From Dactylis glomerata (lineage: Eukaryota; Streptophyta; Magnoliopsida; Poales; Poaceae): DNA of 64,000 nt. The stretch lies in NCBI GenBank assembly GCA_007115705.1, contig QXEO01000247.1:11102253-11166252 (forward strand), read 5' to 3'. The position numbers were made by a program, and so were the translations under genes. How positions within the stretch are numbered: the first letter of the stretch is position 1; each line of letters opens with the position of its first letter. Positions 11,173-22,305 of the stretch are shown here, piece after piece. Under the pieces are notes generated by a model, which did no database searches, was not told the DNA's origin, and was given only the letters and a program-made list of their open reading frames with translations.

Positions 11173-11244
11173 GGGGGCAAGGTGGCCGGAAGGGGCAGAG
11201 CTTGGCGGGACCGAGCCGGGCAGCGGGGTCGTCGGGCAGGGGGC
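11173..11244. other. GC-rich target DNA of the Gypsy insertion (left flank)
   Basis: Continues at 29364 once the Gypsy element is removed. The duplicated target GGGGC sits at 11240-11244 and 29359-29363. The rejoined stretch is GC-rich with no gene. Confidence 0.7.
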
Positions 11245-11730
11245 TGATGACCCACAAGTATAGGGGTGTATCGTAGTACTTTTGATAAATAAGAGTGTCG
11301 AACCCAACGAGGAGCAGAAGGTGTTGATGAGCAGTTTTGAACAAGGAATCACTGTAAATACTAGCAAACAGGTTTTCAGGGGTATTTGGTAATACGAATA
11401 AATAAAGTGCGAGTAAATAAAAGGCAGTAGTAACAATTGCAGCAAGTGGCCCAATCCTTTCTTCAGCAAAGGACAAGCCGGTTGTGTTCTTATAATAACC
11501 AAACGTTCTCGAGGACACACGGGAGTTTCTGTCAAGAGCTTTCGCTTCATAGAGCCAATAGTATTTATTGGTTTGGTAAGTGTTATGGGGGTGAACCTGT
11601 GCTAGCGCACTACCCTTACTAGGATAAATACACACTTGTGATTATACCCCTTGCAAGCATCCGCAAATACAAGAAAGTAATTAAGATAAATCTAACCACA
11701 GCCTTAAACTCTAAGATCCTACGCTCCTTG

Positions 11731-11758
11731 CACTACAACAAATGTGTTGACTAGTGAC
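11731..11758 (+). repeat. CACTA left terminal inverted repeat
   Basis: Begins CACTACAACAAATGTGTTGA and matches the inverted right end at 26 of 28 positions. Confidence 0.93.
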
Positions 11759-12083
11759 ATTTTCTTCATGACCCAAGAGAAAAGTGTCATAAAGTAGTGA
11801 CGATTTTGTATCAGATCGTCATGGGCTGATTGGGGAGGCCAACAGCTCTAAAAATTACGACGATTTGAACCAAAAACGTCATAATCTAATGGGCACCAAA
11901 TCGTCATAACCTATCTCATGCAGCTTGAGACCTTATCCAGAGCCGGTTACGACGAAATAGATCGTCATGATGAGCAATTCAAAATATATTGAAACGACTA
12001 GACTGCCACATCAGTTGTTTTGCTTATGTGTCATTTCACGTGTCAGTTTATGCTGACATGTTGTCTCCACGTCACTTACCTAA

Positions 12084-12323
12084 TTGACATGTCAGTCCAC
12101 TGCTTTGTATGCGCTTTATATGTATGATATGTGGGCCACGTGGGACCGGAACTGCTAGAAATATTTGAAACAAAAAAGAACGCCTGTGGAACTCGAACCC
12201 GCGTTGACATGTCAGTCCACTGCTTTGTATGCGCTTTATATGTATGATATGTGGGCCACGTGGGACCGGAACTGCTAGAAATATTTGAAACAAAAAAGAA
12301 CGCCTGTGGAACTCGAACCCGCG
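12084..12323. repeat. Perfect 120-bp tandem duplication in the CACTA
   Basis: 12084-12203 and 12204-12323 appear identical by eye, both starting TTGACATGTCAGTCCACTGC and ending GAACTCGAACCCGCG. Recent duplication is implied by the lack of differences. Confidence 0.9.
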
Positions 12324-12439
12324 ACCTCCACCCCGAGGTCCAAATAACGGAACAAGACCACCCGGGATACACTTCATTGGTGATAGAAACCCACACGAAA
12401 TGTACTTATGCCTATGGAGAGTCGAATTGGGCTTGGGCC

Positions 12440-12690
12440 ATAGTGCTGACAGGCCGGGTCCCACGCGCACGATAGGCCAGTCCCACCACCTCACATACTG
12501 GTCCCACCACCTGACGGGCGGGTCCCACGCGCTGACAGGCCGGTCCCACCACCTGACAGACTGGTCCCACCACCGACGGGCGGGTCCCACGAGCTGATAG
12601 GCCGATCCCACCACCTGACGGGCGGGTCCCACGAGCTGACAGGCCGGTCCCACCATCTGACGGGCGGGTCCCACGCGCTGGCTGGCAAAA
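12440..12690. repeat. GC-rich short tandem repeats (GGTCCCACCACCTGAC / GGTCCCACGCGCTGAC)
   Basis: About ten units of 20-22 bp alternate between GGTCCCACCACCTGACGGGC and GGTCCCACGCGCTGACAGGC-like forms. Long open frames across it in several frames are repeat artefacts. Confidence 0.85.
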
Positions 12691-12712
12691 CACAAATTCG
12701 GAGAGAAATCGA

Positions 12713-12783
12713 AGTGGGGCGGGGTTCGAACCCACGACCTCCCCAACCATCGCTCCACACATAACCACTAAGCTAGAGTGTTG
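12713..12783 (-). other. tRNA-like segment with A- and B-box-like motifs
   Basis: Read on the - strand it has TAGCTTAGTGG (A-box-like, D-arm position), and then GTGGGTTCGAACCCCGC, which folds as a T-arm with the B-box core GGTTCGAACC. Anticodon arm and acceptor stem are not convincing, so this looks like a tRNA-derived SINE head or tRNA relic rather than a working tRNA. A related GAGGTCGCGGGTTCGA block occurs at about 12310-12330. Confidence 0.4.
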
Positions 12784-12784
12784 G

Positions 12785-13090
12785 TTGTGTATACTCCCAT
12801 CATATTGTATTTTTATTTATCCATTAAGCTAAGTTGGGCCTGGGCCTCTCAGGACAAAATACCTGGGCCGCTGTGGACAAGGGGGCTTGGTGATCTTTTT
12901 TCTCTTTGTCTTTTCTATTTATTTTAGGATTTTAACACATAAGATTTGAAGAAGATTCATTACAAGACCAAGTGAATTAAAAAAATCGTAAATTCTTTTT
13001 ATTACATATATAATCACATCAAATCTTTTTTCTGCAAAAAAAATTTAGAAAACAAAATTTAATCACTAGAATGCCATTATGGTGTATTCA
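12785..13090. other. No gene seen in CACTA interior
   Basis: AT-rich spacer between the tRNA-like segment and the 660-bp array. No motif or open frame of note. Confidence 0.5.
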
Positions 13091-15480
13091 AAATACGGCC
13101 AAATCGGCGGACATGACCGTTCCAAGGTCAGGATAGAATCTTGCAAAAATCATCATAGATCTCTAATGAAATAGATACTTTTGCATCTAAAAATGATTTT
13201 TGGAAAAAATTATGAGCAAACTATGAAGCACTTGTAGTTCAAATTTGACCCGCTTCCTAGTGAATCGACATAATTTTGTCAATTTCTTGAGGGGTGCGTA
13301 GAAACCTTTTTCCGTGCAAAGGACTGGTTAATTGTGCATAAAATATGGTATAATATCATTTAAAAATGTGGTGGTACATTTTTGAAATATATTTTTGGTA
13401 GGTGCTTCACAAAAAAACCCATTTTCCGCGTTAAGAAAATGAAAAATGAATTTTTTGTGCAAATAAAATTAAAACTCACAAAAGCAACTTTGTTTGCCAT
13501 ACCAAGATGCACACATGTATATAATATGGAGTCATTTGAACAAACTATGTCATGATTATGGCCATAACTAGCTCATCTGGCTTGAAAGCTATGAAACTTC
13601 GTACAAGGTAGCTCTTTTTTATGAACACTTTTTCAAAATATTGGCAATATTCAAAGTTTGTTATTTTTACTAGAAACTAGGTCACATAACATGATACAAC
13701 GCAAAGGGTTTGTATTTTTTTGATTTTTTTTGAATTTCTTATGTCGATTTTAAAATGTGGCCAAAACGACGGGCGTGACCGTTCCTATGACGGGATAGAA
13801 TCTTGCCAAACTCTTTATGGATCTCTGATGAAATAGATAGTTGTGTGCCTAAAAATGATTTTAAAAAAAATATGAGCAAACTATGAAGCACGTGTAGTTC
13901 AAATTTGACCCGTTTCCAGCTGAATTATAGATTTTTGTCTTTTTTTTAGGGGTGGCTATAAAACTTTTTCCATGCAAACAACTGGTGAATTGTGGATAAA
14001 ATATGATATAATATCATTTAAAATTTGGTTGTTCTATTTTTGCAACATATTTTTGGTAGACGCTTCACAAAAAAACCCATTTTTTGCACTAAGAAAATGA
14101 AAAATGAATTTTTTGTGCAACGAAAATTAAAACTCCCCAAATCAACATTGTTTGTCATCCCAAGATGCACACATATGCACAATATGGGGTTGTTTGAACA
14201 AACTATGCCATGGTTGTGGCCATAACTATCTCATTTGGCTTGAAAGCCATGAAACTTTGTATGAGATAGCTCTTTTTTGTGAACACTTTTTCACAATAGT
14301 TGCAATATTCCAAGTTTATTATTTTTCCTAGAAACTAGGTCACATAACATGACACAACGCGAAGGATTGGTATTCTTTTGATTATTTTTGAATTTCTTAT
14401 GCCCATTTCAAAATGCGGCCAAAACGGTGGGCGTGACCGCTCCTAGGTTGGGATCGAATCCTGCCAAACTATTTATGGATCTCTGATGAAATAGATAGTT
14501 GTGTACCTAAAATTGATTTTTATAAAAAAATATGAGCAAAATATGAAGCACCTGTAGTTCAAATTTGACCCGTTTCCAGCTGAATTGATAGATATTTGTC
14601 TTTTTTTTATGAGTGGCTATATAACTTTTTCCATGCAAACAATTGGTGTATTGTGGATAAAATATGATATAATATCATTTAAAATTTGGTTGTTCTATTT
14701 TTGCAACATATTTTTGGTAGACGCTTCACAAAAAAACCCATTTTTTTCACTAAGAAAATGAAAATTGAATTTTTTGTGCAACGAAAATTAAAACTCCCCA
14801 AATCAACATTGTTTTTCATCCCAAGATGCACACATGTGCACAATATGGGGTTGTTTGAACAAACTATGCCATGGTTGTGGCCATAACTATCTCATTTGGC
14901 TTGAAAGCCATGAAACTTTGTATGAGATAACTCCTTTTTGTGAACACTTTTTCACAATAGTTGCAATATTCCAAGTTTATTATTTTTCCTAGAAACTAGG
15001 TCACATAACATGACACAACGCGAAGGATTGGTATTGTTTTGATTATTTTTGAATTTCTTATGCCCATTTCAAAATGCGGCCAAAACGGTGGGCGTGACCG
15101 CTCCTAGGTCGGGATCGAATCCTGCCAAACTCTCTATGGATCTCTGATGAAATAGATAGTTGTGTACCTAAAATTGATTTTTATAAAAAAATATGAGCAA
15201 ACTATGAAGCACCTGTAGTTCAAATTTGACCCATTTCCAGCTGAATTGATAGATATTTGTCTTTTTTTGATGAGTGGCTATATAACTTTTTCCATGCAAA
15301 CAATTGGTGTATTGTGGATCAAATATGATTTAATATCATTTAAAATTTGGTTGTTCTATTTTTGCAACATATTTTTGGTAGACGCTTCACAAAAAAACAT
15401 ATTTTTTGCAACATATTTTTGGTATACGCTTCACAAAAGTTTATTATTTTTCATGACAACAATTATTGGACCTATTATTT
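13091..15480. repeat. About 660-bp tandem repeat, three full and one partial unit
   Basis: The anchor AAATGCGGCCAAAACGG (with variants) occurs near 13091, 13753, 14412 and 15072. The anchor AAGAAAATGAAAA is at about 13433, 14091 and 14752. Units two and three are nearly identical, unit one is more diverged, and the fourth ends near 15400 in a short rearranged stretch. Matching 66-residue open frames at 14025 and 14686 are by-products of this repeat, not genes. Confidence 0.9.
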
Positions 15481-15599
15481 TATAAAACTCTTATGGTACA
15501 ATTAAACATCCAATTTTTGAACAAACTATACCATTTTGCAACCTATTTTTGGTAGGTAACTAAAAAAAGATGCATTTTTGTTGCTACCTTCTTTCCAGC

Positions 15600-16183
15600 C
15601 AATCAAATGACCAGAATAAGCCTCCCACGGATCAGCCAATCAGACCATGTGAACCGTCGAACGACACCATCCGACGCCCCTTGTTTCTCTGAGAAAACAC
15701 AAAGGAGAGCATCCTGATCAAAACCCTAGCCCACCGCATGTGCATCCCGATCCAAACCCTAGCCCAGTATTCCCCTCCCCTCTCCCAACTCTCCACCCTC
15801 CCATTCCCCCACCGCCGCCACCTCCTCTCTTCCCTTCAGCGCGTCAGATCCCGAGCCACCCCGCGTCAGATCCTGCTACTGCCCTCGTCCAGGAGAAGGA
15901 CGGCCACCTGCTCCGGCTCTCATCCGGGAGAAGGATGGCCACAACGGCGGGCGCACGGCGCCGGAGCTGTCGGGCCACTTGGGATGGGAACGTGCCCAAG
16001 TTGACGACTGAGCCAGCCAAGTCTTCTTCTTCTTCTACACCCTGATTCAGACCAACGCCCATTCGCATCGCCACCTTCCTTCCTCCCGACCCGACTCACT
16101 CGCAGCCAATGGCGGACCAGCTCACCGACGACCAGATCGCCGAGTTCAAGGAGGCCTTCAGCCTCTTCGACAAGGATGGGGAC
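15600..16183 (+). pseudogene. Captured calmodulin 5' end: upstream sequence, 5' UTR and first coding exon
   Basis: The coding part is 16109-16183. It encodes the calmodulin N-terminus from MADQLTDD through EFKEAFSLFDKDGD, i.e. the first EF-hand helix and the start of loop 1 (25 codons). Plant calmodulin genes have their intron in this loop; here the match ends right after the GAT GGG GAC codons and unrelated sequence follows. A GC-rich leader with AAACCCTAGCCC motifs lies upstream (15720-16108), as in plant 5' UTRs. The rest of calmodulin is absent. It is embedded in the CACTA, so it is a transduplicated fragment, probably untranslated as calmodulin. Confidence 0.85.
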
Positions 16184-17326
16184 AGTACTCCCTCCTCCCC
16201 TCTCTCACCCTACCATGTTGTTAGGCGAGGAGATCATCCGATCTGTTTGCTTCGTAAGTATTGAGATCCGTCCTTTTGAATCCCCCATCTGTTGCGATTT
16301 TTCTTGAGATCCATTTGGAGTCAACCTACGTGCCTGAAATGCTTGGATGCTTGCGGCTTTCGGATCTTTGAGAGTGGCCTTCCTCTACTGCGAGTAAACG
16401 ATAACTAATCGCGTGATCTATCGTCAGTTTGCATCGACGGTTAGGTCGTGATTTCTTCTATGGGTTCAGTCCTGGATGATATCATGATAGTCTTAGCCAA
16501 ATACTAGCGTTTATGCTTAGTATATTTACTGGGAATGAAATATATTGCTAGTGAATCCTTGCTGTCCATGGTGAATACTGCTCCTGAATATACATATACT
16601 GCTGTTGTATTTTTGTGTGCTATGCTTAAACTGCTGTTGCAATTTTGTGTGCTTTGACTGTTGGTCTGTAGCTATTGTTGTATACTGCTATGAATACCAC
16701 TACTGAATATACATCATGCCTATGTTAGAAATATAGCGGTTCAGACCACACATTTTCTTGCTGCTATACTGCCATGGAGCATGTGTGTCCATATGATTCA
16801 TGGTTTAAATATGTCCTGGTAATGTTTAATTGGTCCTTTTTTACTTGGTTTGACCCGCACCTGCAGCATCCTTGATGCTTGCTGATACCTACCTTGCTTG
16901 TTATTTCTCACAGACCTGATGGTAGAATGTGGTTATAGGAGGATACATATTTCATACTGTTGTGTTTATCATTGTTGTACCTGTGGTTTAGGTACTTCAG
17001 TTTGTATATTATGTTAGGTCATGCGAATTCATACTAAGAATTGTAGGCTTGTTTTTTCCCTGAGTGTTTGTTTCTCATTTAGAGAGAACATGACCACATT
17101 TTATTTGATGTGGTTCTTATACAAGTCTAAAGTGATGTATTCTTGACTTGAGTTGCTTTTGAGTCCAATTTCTCTGAACATATCTGCTGGAAGCACCACA
17201 GAGCTTACTAGTTTGTTACGAATAAGCATGCTTGGATTTTTTATGATTAGAACTATATGTAACTTTATGTTTTCTGTTCCATGTATATTCTTATGTAACT
17301 TCCTGAGCCGATGCCTAATTCTTCAG
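16184..17326. other. Intron-like, AT-rich CACTA interior without a gene
   Basis: Repeated TACTGCT/GTTGTATTTTTGTGTGC-like phrases and intron-like base composition. May derive partly from captured introns. No coding region is recognised. Confidence 0.4.
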
Positions 17327-17463
17327 TTCTCATGGCGGCCCCAGGCAACGAGGACGCGGTGCGATGCAAGGTGGTGGCACACATCAAGTCCGGCACGACG
17401 GACAAGGAGCTCACGGCCATCTGCGCCGCTGAGCGCCTCCCCATCAATCTCAGCTACTATAAG
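17327..17463 (+). pseudogene. Captured exon of an unidentified gene
   Basis: After a TTCAG acceptor-like site, a GC-rich 132-nt frame starts MAAPGNEDAV, continues through KSGTTDKELTAICAAERLP and ends LSYYK at a good donor (AAG/GTAACT). The composition contrasts sharply with the AT-rich surroundings, and the clean splice borders suggest a real host exon. I do not recognise the family. No continuing exon in the same frame is evident nearby. Confidence 0.5.
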
Positions 17464-17689
17464 GTAACTCACGTTGATCCTTCCACCATTGGTTGTTGCT
17501 TAACTGTCATGACATGTAATTACCAGAATCTTGTTGGTTGCTTTATTCTGTAATGTGTTGCTTGCACAATGGACATACTGTCATTTCAATGATGCAATAC
17601 TAGAAGAACTGTGATGATATCTTTCTCCCATGCTTGGTTATATCTCATTTTGTGGTCATATACTTGCTCTCTTGCTACTGTTGGTACTG

Positions 17690-17875
17690 AATATACTAGC
17701 AGAATACTGCTAGTATACTGCTGATGTGTCTATACTGCCATTTTCCATGTATACTGTTGCATTATATGCTGCCATCTTATAGATGCATTATATACTGTCA
17801 TCTTATTATGAATGCATTATATGCTGCCATTTTCTTATAGATGCATTGTATGCTGCCATCTTATAGATGCTTGTG
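17690..17875. repeat. Short degenerate tandem repeat (ATGCATTATATGCTGCCAT)
   Basis: Four to five units of about 27-33 bp with core TGCATTATATGCTGCCATCT between about 17758 and 17872. Preceded by TATACTGCTAGTATACTGC repeats. Confidence 0.7.
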
Positions 17876-17888
17876 ACATGATTCCGGT

Positions 17889-17993
17889 GCGTGACCTTCA
17901 AGCACAACGACTTCTGCTCGATCCGGATCCCGCTGCCGCGATTCTTCAAGCACAACGACTTCTCTAGCTTCGTACGGCACGTCCACACGTGCG
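17889..17993 (+). pseudogene. Captured heat-shock transcription factor DNA-binding-domain fragment
   Basis: The translated stretch LPRFFKHNDFSSFVRHVHTC matches the HSF signature around the recognition helix (LPxxFKHNNFSSFVRQLNTYGF in the family). A short upstream duplicate encodes FKHNDFCSIR, so the TTCAAGCACAACGACTTCT block has been doubled. No start, no preceding helix and no trimerisation domain are present. It is a fragment inside the CACTA. Confidence 0.7.
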
Positions 17994-19390
17994 TGAGTTT
18001 CTGCTCCTGGCCTCTCCATCGTTGTACGCCACAGTACATATTTATTCATGCGATTTCTTATTCTATATGTTTTCTGGAGTAAAAGCAAATAGCTTGAGAG
18101 GAAGGATAATTTTAGAGTATGAATAAGTTATTGAGATATATTTAGGTGGCATGAAATTCAGTCCATTACATGTTCCAGTTGTGTTCACTATTCTGAAACT
18201 TCACCGCACTATGTTCTTTATGATAGAGTGCAGCTGGTAGCTCTTCATATCGGTATAGTATCTGTTGCATGCAGGCTTCCAGTCCTTGAAAGCAGGCTTC
18301 CAGTCATTGAAAGCTCAAATAGTCTACTTATGATATTTGTCTTTCTATTGAATCATCTGCATGTTGTGGCCTTATATCGATTAGCTCATCAGGTTTCATC
18401 TATCTTATAGTACATCTGCACATGGTTTATTCTTATTATACCATAAGCCTTTCTAATAATTAAGTGTTATGCGATTTTCACTTGTTTTACTGTCATATTC
18501 TTATTACACCATGAGCCTTTCTCATATCATGCCCAATGAAGCATTTTTAGCATGATTGCTTGGCATAACTGTAAATGTTTTAATGGTATCTGTGTGAAGT
18601 TCTAGTTATTGGACAATGTACTGTGTTATGGACCATGTGTTATCGAGCAGTTAACTATCTGAGTGTTTTCCCATAGCTGTTTTCCAGTTACCTTGAGGCA
18701 AGGAAGGATGCACACGGGGGAGAAGTTGGCAGGTTGGTGTGGCATTGCTATAGGGGAGAGGTCCTGATGCTGTAGCGTAGCAGCACTGCAGCAAGAATGG
18801 GACCTGTATATTGGGTGCTGGCCGGCTGGCTGGATTGCCTGTTGTAGTTTACATATTATGCTAGATTCTGTTGCAGCCTGGTCGTTCTTGTATATACGTG
18901 ATTTGTGGAAATATTGTAACAGAATTATGGCTCTTATGAAAAGAATTTCATCTATTTAGTGCGTCTTATAAATTATCTGATGTTTATTTACTGTCAAAAT
19001 GTTGGAAAATAATTCCTGACAAGTGGAACATGTAGGAAATTGGAAACTGACAAGTGGGTCCTAATTAGTTGAATGGTCTGACAAGTAGGATCTATTTGAC
19101 AGGTGGGGCCAGCCCAAGAAGAAATGGACCGTGAAAGGCTAAAACACAAAATACAAAAAGGTTGTAAAAAGGCCAAGGCCCAAAACAGAATGGACCAAAA
19201 AAATGTCTAGGCCTAGGAAATAATTCTGGAATTAATGGGCTTGGCCCATATAGATCACTGAAATGGACTGGGCTGATTTCAATTTACATGTCTGCCACGT
19301 GTATGCCACCTGTATTCCACGTCGGATTGCTGATGTGGCCTCCTGCCACGCGTATGTCATGTCGGATTGCTGATGTGGCCTCCTCAAATT
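17994..19390. other. CACTA right interior without a recognised gene
   Basis: AT-rich. Near 18280-18310 a CAGGCTTCCAGTC block is repeated, and near 19320-19380 GTCGGATTGCTGATGTGGCC is repeated. Open frames are short and unconvincing. Confidence 0.5.
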
Positions 19391-19574
19391 GCCCATGACG
19401 ATAATGAATCGTCATAAGCGTTATGACGGTCCAATATTGTCATAGACGGTTATGACAATCTCAGAGAATTCGTCATGTTCGATCATCAACGACGCCCCAT
19501 TTTTGATGATGATTTTTTTGTCATAAAATCGTCACAAATCAACCATTATGACGATTTTATGACGAATTTTGAGC

Positions 19575-19602
19575 GTCAGTAGTCAACACATTTCTTGTAG
19601 TG
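19575..19602 (-). repeat. CACTA right terminal inverted repeat
   Basis: Reverse complement begins CACTACAAGAAATGTGTTGA. It is followed directly by the TTG target duplication. Confidence 0.93.
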
Positions 19603-20611
19603 TTGGTGCAATGGTTTCCCAACGGAGGTTTAGGTTTCTGTCACTCCAGCAACCCCACAATCGGTAGCCAAATACACAATGCATCTCACTAGGCCCATAA
19701 ATGGTGAAGTATCATGTAGTCGACGTTCACATGACACCACTAGTGAAATAGCACCACAACAATATCAAACCATTAAATATTTCTCAACAATAATTCACTA
19801 CTAACATCTTGACTTCTCCCATGTCCTCAAGAACTAAGCAAACTACTCACAAGACATCATATGGATCATGATCAGAGGTGAAATAATGGTAAATAACAAT
19901 CTGAACATAAACCTTAACTCAACGGTTCCACTCAATAGCATCAACTACAAGAGTAATCAACACCGGGAAAGTTTCCCCTATGAATATAACAAGATCCAAC
20001 TCAAGATGTTATAGCGGGATGGCGTGGTGATGGTGGAGATGAAGGTGCTGGTGATGGAGATGATGATGATGATGATCCTGATGAAGTCCGATGCGATGGT
20101 AATGACGATGGCGACGATCTCCCCTCTCCGGGAAGGAATTTCCCCGGCAGATTTCTCCTTGCCGGAGAGCTTTTCTCTCTCTGCGTTCTCCGCCCCGCAG
20201 AGGCGGCTGTGTCTAACTCTGAGCCCCCCCTTGACTTAGGTTTTTTGGGGACGATGATGTACGCGGAGGGGCGAGACCAGAGGTGGGCCAGGGCTCCCTC
20301 ACACAGGGCTGGCCGCGCCACCCTGGCGTGTGGGGCCGCCCTGGCTCCTCTCGACCCCTCCTTCTGGCTTCGTGAGTCTTCTGGGAAAATATAATTTCTG
20401 GGTATTTTTCTGGAATTTTCCTGATCTTCAAAATATGGTCTCTTGATGGTCCTTTTTCCAGCAGAATCCTGACTCCGGCAGCAACTCCTCCAATGATCAT
20501 CAAACATGTAAAAACAGAGAAAATAACATAAGTATCATCTCTAAATATGAAATATATCAATGAATAACAGTAAATTATGATACAAAATAGTGATGCAAAT
20601 TGGACGTATCA

Positions 20612-20630
20612 ACCCCCCCAAGCTTAGACC
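20612..20630 (-). other. Polypurine tract of the Gypsy element
   Basis: On the - strand, TAAGCTTGGGGGGGTT lies immediately before the 3' LTR start TGATACGTCC. Confidence 0.8.
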
Positions 20631-22305
20631 TCGCTTGTCCCCAAGCGAAAACTAAACTCGGTAAACATGACCACAGGTTTATGGAGTGAAGTGTCAATAA
20701 TCAAAATACGGACAAGAAGCATCACATTCACTAAGGCACAAATTATAATAGATAGCAACTTCCCTTTATAAGATATAGACTTGCAATAAGTAAAAGGGAA
20801 TCACATGTAAAGATGTACAAGGTAAATATAATTGGCAATGGCAAACCTTAGTTCTTGGTCAAAGAATGGAGAACGAACTATTCTCTCTTTTAGACGGAGC
20901 CTTTTAAAATAGAGCTAATATAGCAAAGACTATATGCTCAACAAAGTAAACTTTTGCATTCATAGAAAGCTTTCAAAGATGTATTCCTTCAAACAAAAGC
21001 ATTATACAAAACAAGGAAGATAATAAACATGATTAAACGGATCAACATATGGATGAGTGAAACATAACAACTCAAATGCTTGCTTGAGACAGAGGGAAAT
21101 AGGTTGACTCAACATAAAGTAAAAGATAGGCCCTTCGCAGAGGGAAGCAGGGATTAAACATGTGCTAGAGCTTTTCATTTGTAAAACAGAGGTAAAAATT
21201 GTTTTGAGAGGTGGTTGCTTTTGTCAACGACTAGCAACGGAGTTCTTGATATCTTCCATACTAAACAAGTGAGAGCGGTTCCGAGATGTTTGATTAATTG
21301 GCACTTTGGTGCTCTTTTATAGCTTTGCACTCCTCCCCACCTTTTTCCTTTCTCAAACCATGGCTAACCGATTCCATCGGGCGCCGACCAACTTTCACAT
21401 TCCATTGGAGGAGTGCCCTTTCTTCTTTCTTTTTCTTTTTGAGATTATAATGGTCTGACCAGCTCCATTGCAAAATTAATGACGAGCAGATGAAGCTGCC
21501 TAGTCGAGGAGTACTTAATTTAGTATGGAAGATAACAAACCCATCCACTACGTCCTCATGAGCTAAAAACAGTGGCACAAAATGAGAAGTGTTTGAAAGT
21601 TTTTGAAAGGTAGCACATGAAAATTTACTTGGAATGGCTTAGAATACCATGCATAGGAATTTATAGTGGACTCTTTGGAAGTGACTTGGCTTTTGGGAAT
21701 TGGATGCACGAGAAGTATTTCCTCTCAGTACAGGTTTTTGGCTAGCAAGGCTGGGTAGCAAGCATAAGAGTTGCATGAAACAAACAAACATACATATAAT
21801 AAGAACAATCATGCAAACTCCCTTGAAGGTACAACGATTTTAACTTTAAGAATAACAATGCTTATAAGCCAAACATAAGGGAAAACTGAAGTGATGTAAC
21901 TGCAAGCACTTCTTTATTCTTTTCTACTCAAACCTCAAGGTAAAATTGCTACTGACCAAGCTAGGTTTGCCAAAACCAACTAAATCTACTCATGCTCCCA
22001 ATGTGATACCAATACCAATCAACAAGACTAGTCATACAAGAGAGATTGCAAACTAACATAAAGTGTGCGAAAAGTAAACGATAAAACTTCTCATTAATAT
22101 TTTATTACCGCAACTCACACCAAGGGATACATAGATAACCAACTAAGGAGGATACTTCCAAACTGCAAACTATTCTATATGATAACTTTTCTATTCATGA
22201 TATGACTCTACTTTGAAAAGTAAATGAGCGAAAGGTAATGATGTGATACCGAGGCACTCCCCCAAGCTTGGAACAAGCCAAGGGGATGCCTAAACCGATG
22301 ACGAA
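20631..22305 (-). mobile_element. Gypsy element 3' noncoding region
   Basis: About 1.7 kb between the extra ORF and the polypurine tract with no convincing coding frame. Several blocks match element A internal sequence in inverted orientation (for example 21090-21150 against about 1385-1430), showing the two elements share a 3' region. Confidence 0.7.

Larger units (their letters stand above)
11731..19602. mobile_element. CACTA (En/Spm) DNA transposon, non-autonomous, carrying host gene fragments
   Basis: Terminal inverted repeats of 28 bp begin CACTACAA and differ at two positions. The 3-bp target duplication TTG lies at 11728-11730 and 19603-19605, and the empty site is visible in the intact LTR copy. 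Subterminal zones (about 11760-11980 and 19390-19575) are packed with short TCGTCATAA/GACGATTT motifs in both orientations, typical binding sites for a CACTA transposase. No transposase ORF is seen. The interior holds tandem arrays, a tRNA-like segment and fragments of at least three host genes. Length is 7,872 bp. Confidence 0.93.
11245..20611 (-). mobile_element. 3' LTR of the Gypsy element, split by a CACTA insertion
   Basis: Two parts, 11245-11730 and 19603-20611, together about 1.49 kb, align with the intact LTR at 27850-29358 (1,509 bp). The break falls in a CTCC-TGGTGCAATGG context whose intact form is at about 28331-28345. The LTR starts TGATACGTCC on the - strand at 20611. Confidence 0.92.

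Noticed and set aside
12072..12768. Long overlapping open frames on both strands (up to 228 codons)
   Set aside because: They are produced by GC-rich short tandem repeats and a 120-bp duplication. Composition is repetitive (Arg/Trp/Gly) in every frame.
12713..12783. A functional tRNA gene
   Set aside because: T-arm and D-arm motifs are present but acceptor and anticodon stems do not form convincingly, so it is listed only as tRNA-like.
14025..14886. Two similar 66-codon genes
   Set aside because: They are the same frame in two copies of the 660-bp array, in AT-rich DNA with no domain.
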